A stretch of 64,000 bases of DNA from Gammaproteobacteria bacterium (GTDB taxonomy: Bacteria > Pseudomonadota > Gammaproteobacteria > JABHGC01), in contig JALWTS010000034.1 in NCBI GenBank assembly GCA_027077805.1, forward strand, positions 62,001-126,000, in the 5' to 3' direction. The notes below the pieces were generated by a model. It was not told the origin of the DNA and did not search any database. It worked only from the letters and a program-made list of their open reading frames with translations. Both the position numbers and the translations under genes were made by a program. Below are positions 1-9,976 of the stretch, in pieces. Each line of letters starts with the position of its first letter. Within the stretch, counting starts at the first letter, position 1.

Positions 1-64
1 AAAATTACGATTAACAATTATTTTTATTGTAGATGATATAAATAATAAGCATAAAAATACATGG

Positions 65-2620
65 ATGATAAAAATGAAGTCTAGTTCGTTTCCAATTGGG
101 GTATTGCCGTTAAGTTTATTGAGTTTTGCTTTAAGTGCCTTTGTGTTAATTGTCGTGTTTATTGTGCTGTACCTCCAGTTATCAAGTCAAATTCAACAAC
201 AACATTTGGAAACTACCCAACGTTTAGCCAAGGCTTATGCCTCAAAAATTGAAGCTAGGGTTTTAGTTTATAAAGATCATATGGATTTTTTGGTGAAGGA
301 TAGAAAATTTGTTGAGCAATTTATCAAAGTAAAATCCAGCCAATTACGGTTATTGGAAGGTCAGCTATTACGGCGTATTCCTGAGGTGGAGCGTATCCAG
401 TTATTTAGAATTAATGATATTGATTTAGATACCGCAGAAACCTTAGGTTTTGCTGATTTTTCCATGTTAGAAAAAGCAATGGAGCAATCAAAAATTCCTA
501 ATATGGCCGTTCATTTATTCCGACAACAAGGACAGCATATTGCGTTAGCAAGAAATATTATCGATCCCGAAAATCGGCAAGTTGTCGGTGTTATGTTATT
601 AAGTTTACCTATTTCTTTATTAAAAGATGCGATTGAATCAGGATCAGAAAATCTTGGTGTGGCTTATTTAGAGTTACAACAAACTGTTATGGGTGAAAAA
701 GCAGTATTGTCTTTGGTTAGAATTGGTAATGATGTTTACAGTCATAAAAAACCTGATGGTTATGCCCACATTATTGGGAGTATTTGGCAAATTGCATTTT
801 GGGTGAATGAAAGTTCTGTTTCATTTTTAGTATTTTGGATAATGTTGCTGATATTATTACTGGCCTTGTTAGGTTTTCAATTGCTGGGTTTTCATTTGTT
901 TAGCAAAGCCTTGCGTCAAGATCAAAAAATCTTACTCGCAATGGCAACAGATATTGCCAGAGGGCGGATTAAGAAGCCCGAAGAATATATTATTGCGATT
1001 ACCGATTTACGACCCATTGTGGGGAAAATGCTGGTTAAAGCGAGAGAAATACGTTCAGAATCCTCATCAAGCCAGTTTAAATCGACCGTAACAGAGGCTA
1101 GTCAAGCGACGGATGCTGGCATCATTGAAAAAACACCAATAATGGCGGAAGATAACTCAATGGATGCGGATGCAAGCCAATCAGCAACCGATCAAACCTC
1201 AAGCCAAGCAAGCAGTGCTAGTCCGATTGAGATGTCGGATGATTCTTTAGATACGTTTGATAGTATTTTTAGAGCGTATGATATTCGTGGGGTTGTGGAT
1301 GAAAATTTAAATACGGATATTATGCAAAAATTGGGTCAAGCCATTGGTAGTCAAATGTATGATTCGGGTCAGACAACCGTTGTTGTCGCCAGGGACGGTC
1401 GTCTTTCCAGTGCGGATTTTGCGAAAGCATTGTGTCAAGGATTACAAAGTGCGGGTGCCGAGGTGATTGATATTGGCATGGTAGCAACCCCCGTATTATA
1501 TTTTGCAACCCATGAGTTGCAGACTTATAATGGGGTTATGATTACAGGAAGTCATAATCCTGTGGAATATAATGGGCTTAAAATCATGATTAATGGGGAT
1601 AATCTCGATCAAGCACAAATTCAAGACTTAAAACAGCGAATTTTGCAAGGGCAGTTTGTTACAGGACAAGGTCGCATTAAAACTCAGGATATGGTTTCTA
1701 CTTATATTGAACGAATTATTACTGATGTGTTGATGGCAAGAGACTTAAAAGTAGTGGTAGATTGTGGCAATGGTGTGGCAGGTGTGGTTGCACCAACATT
1801 ATTTATGACGTTAGGTTGTGATGTCGTGGAACTTTATTGTGAGGTAGATGGTAATTTTCCTCATCATCCTCCTGATCCTAGTCAACCTGAAAATTTGGCA
1901 GATTTAATTAAAACCGTAAAACGAGAACGAGCGGATTTAGGGGTTGCTTTTGATGGTGATGGTGATCGTTTAGCTGTGGTTGACTCTGAAGGTAATATTA
2001 TTTGGGCGGATCGACAAATGATGTTATATTCTGCGGATATTTTATCACGAAATCCCGGTGCGGATGTTATTTATGATGTCAAATCAAGTCGTCATTTGGC
2101 CAGAGAAATCGTTAAATATGGGGGACGACCTTTCATGTGGAAAGCGGGTTATACGTTGATTAAAGCGAAAATGAAAGAAGTAGATGCCTTGCTTGCAGGT
2201 GAAATGAGTGGTCATATCTTCTTTAAAGAACGTTGGTATGGCTTTGATGATGCTTTGTATGCTTGTGCACGTTTATTAGAAATATTAGCCATTGATCCGC
2301 GTCCGACAAACGAGGTATTTGCGGAGTTGCCAGAGAGTTACAGTACGCCTGAAATCTATGTTAAATTGCCAGAAGGGCATCAATTTACCGTCATGGAACA
2401 ATTAGAACAACAACAACCTTTTAAACAAGGAACCTTAACCGTCATTGATGGTTTTAGAGTAGAATTTGAAGATGCTTGGGGTTTAGTGAGAGCGTCAAAC
2501 ACTGTCCCTGCGTTAATGTTACGTTTTGAAGCCGATGATGAGGCGGCAATGTTACGCATTCAAAAAGAATTTAAAGATATTTTATTGGCCGTTGAACCCG
2601 GTTTATCACTCCCGTTTTAG
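65..2620 (+). CDS. algC: Membrane-anchored phosphomannomutase/phosphoglucomutase (AlgC-type)
   Basis: The enzyme interconverts hexose 1- and 6-phosphates for exopolysaccharide and LPS sugar nucleotides. The 851 residues are far longer than the roughly 460 of the catalytic domain alone. Residues about 15-40 and 256-283 are hydrophobic helices that flank a presumed periplasmic segment. A Ser/Gln/Asp-rich linker (about 335-390) follows, then the mutase domain from about residue 399. The catalytic signatures are intact: phosphoserine loop TGSHNP with Ser496, metal loop DGDGDR (630-635), sugar loop GEMSGH (712-717) and a C-terminal phosphate-binding RASNT. argB follows after 8 bases, as in pseudomonads, whose AlgC also exists in a long form with such an extension. 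The ATG at 65 has no clear Shine-Dalgarno sequence; an ATG at 74 is an alternative. Function is confident; the role of the membrane part is inference. Confidence 0.93.
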   Translation: MIKMKSSSFPIGVLPLSLLSFALSAFVLIVVFIVLYLQLSSQIQQQHLETTQRLAKAYASKIEARVLVYKDHMDFLVKDRKFVEQFIKVKSSQLRLLEGQLLRRIPEVERIQLFRINDIDLDTAETLGFADFSMLEKAMEQSKIPNMAVHLFRQQGQHIALARNIIDPENRQVVGVMLLSLPISLLKDAIESGSENLGVAYLELQQTVMGEKAVLSLVRIGNDVYSHKKPDGYAHIIGSIWQIAFWVNESSVSFLVFWIMLLILLLALLGFQLLGFHLFSKALRQDQKILLAMATDIARGRIKKPEEYIIAITDLRPIVGKMLVKAREIRSESSSSQFKSTVTEASQATDAGIIEKTPIMAEDNSMDADASQSATDQTSSQASSASPIEMSDDSLDTFDSIFRAYDIRGVVDENLNTDIMQKLGQAIGSQMYDSGQTTVVVARDGRLSSADFAKALCQGLQSAGAEVIDIGMVATPVLYFATHELQTYNGVMITGSHNPVEYNGLKIMINGDNLDQAQIQDLKQRILQGQFVTGQGRIKTQDMVSTYIERIITDVLMARDLKVVVDCGNGVAGVVAPTLFMTLGCDVVELYCEVDGNFPHHPPDPSQPENLADLIKTVKRERADLGVAFDGDGDRLAVVDSEGNIIWADRQMMLYSADILSRNPGADVIYDVKSSRHLAREIVKYGGRPFMWKAGYTLIKAKMKEVDALLAGEMSGHIFFKERWYGFDDALYACARLLEILAIDPRPTNEVFAELPESYSTPEIYVKLPEGHQFTVMEQLEQQQPFKQGTLTVIDGFRVEFEDAWGLVRASNTVPALMLRFEADDEAAMLRIQKEFKDILLAVEPGLSLPF

Positions 2621-2625
2621 GATAA

Positions 2626-3585
<960 letters not shown>

Positions 3586-3589
<4 letters not shown>

Positions 3590-4275
3590 TTAGCTTGGTT
3601 ATTTGACCTTAGCTGTTCTAGTTCTTTTTGTTTGGCTTCTTTAGCTTCCTGAATTGCTTGGAATCTGTCCAAATCTTTTTGAAAGTCTTGTCTAATTTCC
3701 ACTTTATGTGCTTCTTTTTCTTTGATTTGTGATCTCGCATTAATAATACGATTTTTGGTCATTTGAATTTTTTTCTGTAAATTTTCAGGAATAAGTTTGC
3801 CCATTAATTCATAATTAGTGGCTTTTTGTCGCAGACTTTTCAATTTAGTTTGGTATTGATGGATATTCCCTTTCAGTAAACTAATCGAGCTATCTAAAGT
3901 TTTGATACGGTGATCTCTGGCTTTAATAATATCATCCGAAGATAAATAGGTTTTTAATAAAATCGCATCTTGTATTGCTTGTTTTTCTGCTTGTCTTTTC
4001 GCACGTTCTGCTTCTTGTTTTTGAAGTTTTGCTTGTTCACGCTCTTTTTCAATCTGATCTCTGGATTTTGCTTTTTTGATTTTTTTTACCGTGATACCAT
4101 GTTGATCAATGACGGTTCGTTCCTTACGCACTTGCGTTGGTTTCAGGGTATCTGAATAGTAGCAATTCTCTCCATTTTCATCACAAATTTTATGAAATTT
4201 TTTGGCATTCGCAATGGGAGATAGCAGTAAATTAATAAATAATAGGATAAACAATAAATGGCGATACTTTATCAT
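3586..4275 (-). CDS. Secreted DUF4124-like coiled-coil protein
   Basis: This is a 229-residue exported protein of unknown function. Residues 1-24 form a signal peptide ending in ANA. After cleavage comes a short segment with CDENG, a nearby Cys and YSDT, resembling the DUF4124 domain found at the N-terminus of many gammaproteobacterial periplasmic proteins. From about residue 65 onward the sequence is charged and heptad-like (rich in Lys, Glu, Gln), which predicts long coiled coils. It is transcribed away from the divergent TSUP permease gene, whose start lies 31 bases beyond this gene's start. The domain call is by resemblance only. Confidence 0.75.
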
Positions 4276-4306
4276 TTTAATAACTTCCTTTAATACATTG
4301 TGATTT

Positions 4307-5062
4307 ATGACTGATCTGACACTTTTAATAGTATTGTTTATGATTTCAACTTTGGCAAATATGTTTTCCGCATTTTCAGGTGGCGGTGCTGGATTAATTC
4401 AGTTGCCAATGTTAATTTTTTTGGGTTTACCTTTTCCTATTGCGTTAGCAACGCACAAAATTGCTTCCGTCGCATTAGGCTTAGGTGCTACTTTACGCCA
4501 CCTTAATACCCGATATTTAGAATGGAAATTTGTGCTATTTATCTTAATGACAGGCTTACCGGGTGTATTGCTTGGGGCGAATATTATTTTGCAAATTCCA
4601 AGTCGCTGGTCTGAAATAGCATTGGGTTTGTTAACATTAGGACTGGGAATTTATTCATTAGTTCATCCTAATTTAGGTCAAATGGCACAAAAACAACATC
4701 GTGATTCTTTGGGCTATACAATCGGTGGTATGGTATTGTTTATTATTGGACTATTAAATGGTTCCTTAACTTCGGGTACGGGTTTATTTGTTACCTTATG
4801 GTTGGTAGGTTGGTTTGGTTTAGACTACCAGCAAGCAGTGGCTTATACCTTGATTTTAGTCGGCTTATTTTGGAATGGTACGGGTGCGATTGTTTTGGGT
4901 ATCTTGGGTAATGTGCAATGGTCATGGCTACCTGCATTATTGTTGGGATCATTATTAGGGGGTTATTTAGGGGCACATTTTTCCATTGTTAAAGGGAATC
5001 AATGGATTAAACGTGGCTTTGAGATAGTAACCTTGTTGGTAGGTTTCGGCTTAATTTGGTAA
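4307..5062 (+). CDS. TSUP family (TauE/SafE) membrane permease
   Basis: The 251-residue integral membrane protein has about eight hydrophobic segments and two internal repeats. The first repeat carries FSGGGAG followed by LPMLIFLGLP and an ALATHK motif. The second carries LNGSLTSGTGLFVTLWL. This arrangement is characteristic of the TauE/SafE (TSUP) family, whose members move sulfite, sulfoacetate and related organosulfur or other anions across the inner membrane. The substrate cannot be read from the sequence. It is followed by lolC after 53 bases and may be independent of it. Confidence 0.85.
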   Translation: MTDLTLLIVLFMISTLANMFSAFSGGGAGLIQLPMLIFLGLPFPIALATHKIASVALGLGATLRHLNTRYLEWKFVLFILMTGLPGVLLGANIILQIPSRWSEIALGLLTLGLGIYSLVHPNLGQMAQKQHRDSLGYTIGGMVLFIIGLLNGSLTSGTGLFVTLWLVGWFGLDYQQAVAYTLILVGLFWNGTGAIVLGILGNVQWSWLPALLLGSLLGGYLGAHFSIVKGNQWIKRGFEIVTLLVGFGLIW

Positions 5063-5115
5063 TAAGTTAAAATCAAGATATAATAGTAACTAAAATAAAA
5101 TCATTTAAAATCTTA

Positions 5116-6363
5116 ATGTTTAAACCACTACAACTTTATATTGGCTTGCGTTATACCCAGGCCAAACGTAAAAATCATTTTATTTCATTTATTTCTTTTA
5201 TTTCAATTCTTGGTATTAGTTTAGGAATTATGGCATTGATTACCGTATTATCCGTAATGAATGGTTTTGAATCTGAACTGCGTCAACGCATTTTAGGCAT
5301 GGCGTCACATGCGACTATATCGGGTTTGCATGGCAAATTATATGATTGGGAGAAAATGGCAGCACTTGCCAATCGACATCCAGAAGTGATAGCAAGTTCG
5401 CCTTATGTTAAGGGTGAGGTAATGCTGGTGAATCGCAAATCAGTGAGTGGCAGTTTAATTCGAGGGATTCTACCTGAATTAGAGCCAAAGGTATCGCCGT
5501 TAGTTGGGCATTTAAAACAAGGACAATTAACGGATTTAGTTGCAGGTGGTTATGGTATTATTTTAGGTGTAGATTTAGCCAAAGCCTTACATTTACGGCT
5601 TGGTGATAAAGTCACATTAATTAGTCCAGACGCGAGTATTACCCCAACAGGCATTTTGCCACGACATAAGCGTTTTACTGTGCTAGGTATTTTTGAAGCA
5701 GGCATGTATGAATATGATCGAGGTTTAGCATTAATTCATTTGCAAGACGGGCAAAAGCTATTTCGTTTGGGAAAAAACGTTACAGGCCTTCGTTTAAAAT
5801 TAAAGGACTTGTTTTTAGCCCCCAAAGTCAGCGTTGAACTCGCTGAAAAATTGCCCGGAAGTCAGCGAGTATTCGATTGGAGTCGTCGTCATGCCAACTT
5901 TTTTCATGCCATTCAAACCGAAAAGCGAGTCATGTTTGTGATTTTATTATTAATTGTTGCCGTGGCCGTGTTTAACATTGTATCGACTTTGGTCATGGTC
6001 GTCACTGATAAACAGCGAGAAATCGCTATTTTACGTACTTTAGGCGTCTCACCTACTGGCATAATGGGGATTTTTATGGTGCAAGGTGCGGTAATTGGGT
6101 TGGTTGGCACTTTGTTAGGGATTTTGGGTGGTGTGGTGTTGGCATTAAATGTTGAACAAGTTGTGGCATTGATTGAGTCATCATTTCACGTCGAATTTTT
6201 GCCTGCGGATATTTATTATATTAGCAAGCTACCTTCGGAATTACATTGGCAAGATGTGGCAAAAATTGGAGGAATTGCTTGGTTGTTAACCTTTGTTGCA
6301 ACGATTTATCCCGCATTGCAAGCGGCTTCTACGCAACCTGCCGAGGCATTGCGTTATGAATGA
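5116..6363 (+). CDS. lolC: Lipoprotein-releasing ABC transporter permease LolC/E
   Basis: This is the inner-membrane permease of the Lol system, which extracts mature lipoproteins and passes them to LolA. The 415 residues have the LolC/LolE architecture: a cytoplasmic N-terminus, TM1 about residues 22-45 ending in MNGFE, a large periplasmic domain, then three C-terminal helices (about 272-296, 320-345 and 375-400). TKQREIAILRTLG-type sequence (here DKQREIAILRTLG) follows TM2. Only one permease gene is present beside lolD, so the transporter may use a homodimer, as in species with LolF, unless a lolE lies elsewhere. The stop overlaps the lolD start by eight bases. Confidence 0.9.
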   Translation: MFKPLQLYIGLRYTQAKRKNHFISFISFISILGISLGIMALITVLSVMNGFESELRQRILGMASHATISGLHGKLYDWEKMAALANRHPEVIASSPYVKGEVMLVNRKSVSGSLIRGILPELEPKVSPLVGHLKQGQLTDLVAGGYGIILGVDLAKALHLRLGDKVTLISPDASITPTGILPRHKRFTVLGIFEAGMYEYDRGLALIHLQDGQKLFRLGKNVTGLRLKLKDLFLAPKVSVELAEKLPGSQRVFDWSRRHANFFHAIQTEKRVMFVILLLIVAVAVFNIVSTLVMVVTDKQREIAILRTLGVSPTGIMGIFMVQGAVIGLVGTLLGILGGVVLALNVEQVVALIESSFHVEFLPADIYYISKLPSELHWQDVAKIGGIAWLLTFVATIYPALQAASTQPAEALRYE

Positions 6364-7042
6364 TCATCACCAAACAGTCATTCAATGTCATAAGGTGAGT
6401 AAGCAGTTTTCTCAAGGTGACACAGTGGTTGAAGTATTAAAACAGGTGGATTTTGAATTAGCCGTGGGTCAACAAATGGCAATTATTGGCAGTTCAGGTT
6501 CAGGGAAATCAACGTTACTGCATATTTTAGGCGGACTTGAGAAACCTAGCCAAGGCAATGTGAGTATTTTAGGACAAAATTTGGCCAACTGTCATCAAAA
6601 GCGACTAGGACAAATAAGGAATCAATCTATTGGCTTTATTTATCAGTTTCATCATTTATTACCTGAATTTTCGGCATTAGAAAATGTAGCCATGCCTTTA
6701 TTAATCCAGGGTAAAACGGTGGCAGAGGCGAAACAGCAAGCACAACTCATGTTAGCAAAGGTTGGTTTAGAACATCGAGTCTTACATAAACCGGCACAAT
6801 TATCAGGTGGGGAACGTCAACGTACTGCGGTAGCGCGAGCCTTAGTGAGCAAACCTGCTTGTATTTTAGCCGATGAACCTACCGGCAATTTAGATAAACA
6901 AAATGCGGCACAAGTCTATCAATTGATGTTGGAGCTGAATCAACAATTAGGCGCGAGTTTGATTATTGTTACGCATGATCATGACTTAGCCAATGCAATG
7001 GATCGGCAGTACGTTTTGGAGGAAGGCATTTTATCATCGTAA
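6356..7042 (+). CDS. lolD: Lipoprotein-releasing ABC transporter ATPase LolD
   Basis: This is the ATP-hydrolysing subunit that powers lipoprotein release. The sequence contains Walker A GSSGSGKST, a Q-loop in an IYQFHHLLPEF context typical of LolD, the signature LSGGERQR and Walker B CILADEPTGNLD. I chose the ATG at 6356 (protein starting MNDHHQTV, 228 residues). It gives the normal LolD length and overlaps the lolC stop, implying translational coupling. An upstream in-frame ATG at 6293 lies inside lolC and would add 21 unrelated residues. The stop codon abuts the stop of the convergent DUF2062 gene with no gap. Confidence 0.95.
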   Translation: MNDHHQTVIQCHKVSKQFSQGDTVVEVLKQVDFELAVGQQMAIIGSSGSGKSTLLHILGGLEKPSQGNVSILGQNLANCHQKRLGQIRNQSIGFIYQFHHLLPEFSALENVAMPLLIQGKTVAEAKQQAQLMLAKVGLEHRVLHKPAQLSGGERQRTAVARALVSKPACILADEPTGNLDKQNAAQVYQLMLELNQQLGASLIIVTHDHDLANAMDRQYVLEEGILSS

Positions 7043-7630
7043 TTATTTATCAGTTTTTTTAGTGGCCGTAGTTTTGTGGATAATATTTATTGTCGTAGTG
7101 GTAATCTGTTTGCGTTTTAAACGCAATTTAAGATATCGTATAATATGCCACCGCCAAACGGCACAAATACTGACATAAGCTAGAATCGCACTGGTAATTC
7201 CTAATAAAAAACAGCCTAATAAAAATGATTCCCAAAATTGAATATTGCTTAATTTTGAAAAAATCCAATGAAAAGATAATTCAATGGCAATGTCAGCCTT
7301 AGATACGATAGGCGTATCGAGAATAAAAGCACCAACAACATAGGCAAAATAAAACAGAACAGGCATGGTAGCAGGATTCGTAATCCATACAACACTGACG
7401 GCAATCGGTAAGTTAGCACGAAAGATTATTGCTATCATTGCTGCAATTAACATTTGAAAAGGTATGGGGATAAATGCGACAAAAAATCCTATTGCGACTG
7501 CGGTTGACACCGAATGGCGATTGATATGCCATAGATTGGGATCATGTAATAAATCACCAAAAACTTGCAATTGTTTATTCTCCTTTATGGTTTTAAGGTT
7601 AGGAAAATAACGTTTTAGGTGATTTTTCAT
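7043..7630 (-). CDS. DUF2062 family membrane protein
   Basis: This 195-residue protein has a DUF2062 pattern: an N-terminal basic stretch, DPNLWHINRHSV, then SVVWITNPATMPVLFYFAY, with about three to four hydrophobic helices. The family is widespread in gammaproteobacteria and has no established function. In many genomes it sits immediately next to comEC, as here, where the two are divergent. The gene is convergent with lolD, with the two stop codons directly adjacent. Confidence 0.85.
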   Translation of the reverse strand: MKNHLKRYFPNLKTIKENKQLQVFGDLLHDPNLWHINRHSVSTAVAIGFFVAFIPIPFQMLIAAMIAIIFRANLPIAVSVVWITNPATMPVLFYFAYVVGAFILDTPIVSKADIAIELSFHWIFSKLSNIQFWESFLLGCFLLGITSAILAYVSICAVWRWHIIRYLKLRLKRKQITTTTINIIHKTTATKKTDK

Positions 7631-7675
7631 AAAATAAAGACTTATTCAAATTTTGTTACCATATTACTGATTTTG

Positions 7676-9964
7676 ATGAAAATCGCAATTTTAATTTTAT
7701 TGGGAATCGTGGGTTTTTACCAGCAATCGCAAGTGATTAGTTTCACCATTGCGATGGTTGGCTTGCTTGTTGCTGGTATTTTATTGTATTGGCATAAAAC
7801 TCGATGGTTTGCATGGCTGAGTCTAGGATTTTTTTGGGCAAGCCTAGATACTGCGTTGCTTTTGAAACAAGATTTGCCACCTGAATTAGAAGGGCAAGAT
7901 GTTTTCATTCAAGGGACTGTTGTTTCTTTACCCCAATCATTTGAATTAGGGCAAAAATTTATATTTTTGGCCGAAAACTTGTCATATAGGCAAAGGCAGT
8001 CAAATTATGCTGGGCGATTATTAATTCGTTGGTATTCACCAAAAATAGCCGTAAAAGCGGGACAACAATGGCAATTATTATTGCGATTGAAACGTCCTCA
8101 CGGATCGCAAAATCCCGCAGGCTTTGATTATGAAAAATGGTTATTTCAGCAAAAAATAAATGCCACAGGATATGTGCGTGCTTACAATGGTAATCAATTA
8201 CTTGGAAATAATCCTTGGTATTATTGGCAACAATGGCGACAACAGCTAAAACAGCGAATTGAAATTGCTTTGGCAAATTCTGAGTTTCAAGGTTTGGTGT
8301 TGGGTTTAGTCTTAGGGGAGCGACAGCAAATTACTTCAGAGCAATGGCAAGTATTGCAACAAACAGGCACGAGTCATTTATTGGCGATTTCTGGCTTGCA
8401 TGTTGGTTTGGTGAGTGGTTTTGCTTACCTTGCTTTGTGCTGGCTATGGCGTTTATCAACACTGGCCATTCTATGGCTGCCCGCACAAAGATTTGCTGCC
8501 GTTGCCACTATGATAGTGGCGGTAGTGTATGCCATGTTGGCTGGGTTTTCAATTCCAACTCAGCGGGCATTCGTTATGGTAAGTGTTGTGATGTTAGCAT
8601 TATTTTGGCAGCAGGCGTACCGTTTTTCGCAATTATTCGCTTTCGCATTAATTGCCGTATTATTATGGCAAACAATGGCAGTATTAAGTATTGGATTTTG
8701 GTTGTCATTTATGGCAGTCATGATGATTGCTTACAGTTTAATGGGGCGTTTGACCGTGTTAAATTATTGGCAAGCAAGTTTAAAATTAGTTGTGATGATG
8801 GCGGTGATGATGATGCCATTAACCTTAGGTTTTTTTAATCAAGTCTCATGGTCATCCCCAATGGCCAATCTTATTGCGATTCCTTTGATTAGTTTTGTGA
8901 TTTTGCCTTTATTATTACTCACCGTCATATTATTAGCGGTCATTCCAAGTTGGGGACAAATTGCCTTGCAATGGATTGAGCATTATCTACTGTCATTATT
9001 ATGGCAATACTTGCAATGGGTTGCTGATTTGGGACAGACTTGGCAGCCAGCGATACATTCTTTTGCATTGCTAGTTTTAACTGGGTTTGCTTTGTTATTA
9101 TTATTTGCCCCTAAAGGCATAGCAATGCGTTACTTAGCGTTGCCATTGTTGTTGCCACTCATATTTTTTAAACCACAGCGTCCGCAATCGGGTGAGTATT
9201 GGTTGACATTATTGGATGTGGGGCAAGGATTATCAGTAGTCATTCAAACGCAATCCCATCAATTAGTTTATGATACAGGGGCAAAGTTTTCAGCGAATTT
9301 TAATGCGGGTGATGCGATTGTTTTGCCTTATTTAAAACAGCAAGGCATAACAATAATTGATGCCTTAGTCGTCAGTCATGGTGATAATGATCATAATGGT
9401 GGTACTAAGGCCTTATTGCAACAGATGTCTGCGATTAATATTTTCGCAGGAGAACCTGCCAAAATCGCATCCAATTTAGCAAAACCCTGTTATCAGGGGC
9501 AACAATGGCAATGGGATGGGGTTGATTTTAAAATTCTTTATCCGCCTAATGATGGCTATCCACGTTCGGGTAATAATGCCTCCTGTGTTTTATTGATTGA
9601 TAATGCTTATCATAAAGTATTATTAACAGGCGATATTGAACGCATGGTTGAATCTTGGTTAATAACTCAAGCTCAAGACCTTGGGGCTGATGTATTAATC
9701 GCACCTCATCATGGTAGTGCATCCTCCTCTTCTATGGCATTTATAAAGGCAGTATCACCCCAATATGTTTTGTTTGCAACTGCTTATCGCAATCATTATA
9801 ATTTTCCAAATTTGGATGTAGTAAAACGTTATCAATCAATACAGGCTATTCCTTTAAATACTGCCAATACAGGGGCGATTTTGTTTCAGTTTGGCAGTAG
9901 CCAAATGCGGGTTGCTCCTGTATTATATCGCCAGACATTACAACGACTATGGTTTCAGCGTTAA
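7676..9964 (+). CDS. comEC: ComEC/Rec2 family DNA uptake channel
   Basis: This polytopic inner-membrane protein is expected to carry single-stranded DNA into the cytoplasm during natural transformation. Order: N-terminal helices with a DUF4131-like soluble domain, a central competence domain with many helices (around GTSHLLAISGLHVGL), and a C-terminal metallo-beta-lactamase-like domain with SHGDNDHNGG and APHHGSASS, which hold metal-binding His and Asp. I chose the ATG at 7676 (762 residues) because it begins directly at the first helix. A GTG at 7619 would add 19 residues and overlap the divergent gene's start. It heads the run of envelope genes that follows. No other competence genes are visible here. 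Confidence 0.92.
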   Translation: MKIAILILLGIVGFYQQSQVISFTIAMVGLLVAGILLYWHKTRWFAWLSLGFFWASLDTALLLKQDLPPELEGQDVFIQGTVVSLPQSFELGQKFIFLAENLSYRQRQSNYAGRLLIRWYSPKIAVKAGQQWQLLLRLKRPHGSQNPAGFDYEKWLFQQKINATGYVRAYNGNQLLGNNPWYYWQQWRQQLKQRIEIALANSEFQGLVLGLVLGERQQITSEQWQVLQQTGTSHLLAISGLHVGLVSGFAYLALCWLWRLSTLAILWLPAQRFAAVATMIVAVVYAMLAGFSIPTQRAFVMVSVVMLALFWQQAYRFSQLFAFALIAVLLWQTMAVLSIGFWLSFMAVMMIAYSLMGRLTVLNYWQASLKLVVMMAVMMMPLTLGFFNQVSWSSPMANLIAIPLISFVILPLLLLTVILLAVIPSWGQIALQWIEHYLLSLLWQYLQWVADLGQTWQPAIHSFALLVLTGFALLLLFAPKGIAMRYLALPLLLPLIFFKPQRPQSGEYWLTLLDVGQGLSVVIQTQSHQLVYDTGAKFSANFNAGDAIVLPYLKQQGITIIDALVVSHGDNDHNGGTKALLQQMSAINIFAGEPAKIASNLAKPCYQGQQWQWDGVDFKILYPPNDGYPRSGNNASCVLLIDNAYHKVLLTGDIERMVESWLITQAQDLGADVLIAPHHGSASSSSMAFIKAVSPQYVLFATAYRNHYNFPNLDVVKRYQSIQAIPLNTANTGAILFQFGSSQMRVAPVLYRQTLQRLWFQR

Positions 9965-9976
9965 GGTATTAAAATT

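Noticed and set aside
6293..6355. Upstream ATG as the start of lolD
   Set aside because: It is inside lolC and adds 21 residues that do not resemble LolD; the ATG at 6356 gives a coupled overlap and usual length.
7619..7675. GTG start for comEC
   Set aside because: It overlaps the divergent DUF2062 start and adds residues before the first helix; ATG 7676 is simpler, although not proved.
8344..8838. Forward frame of 164 codons in another phase of comEC
   Set aside because: comEC has clear domain motifs in its own frame across the same bases; this frame has no homologous pattern.
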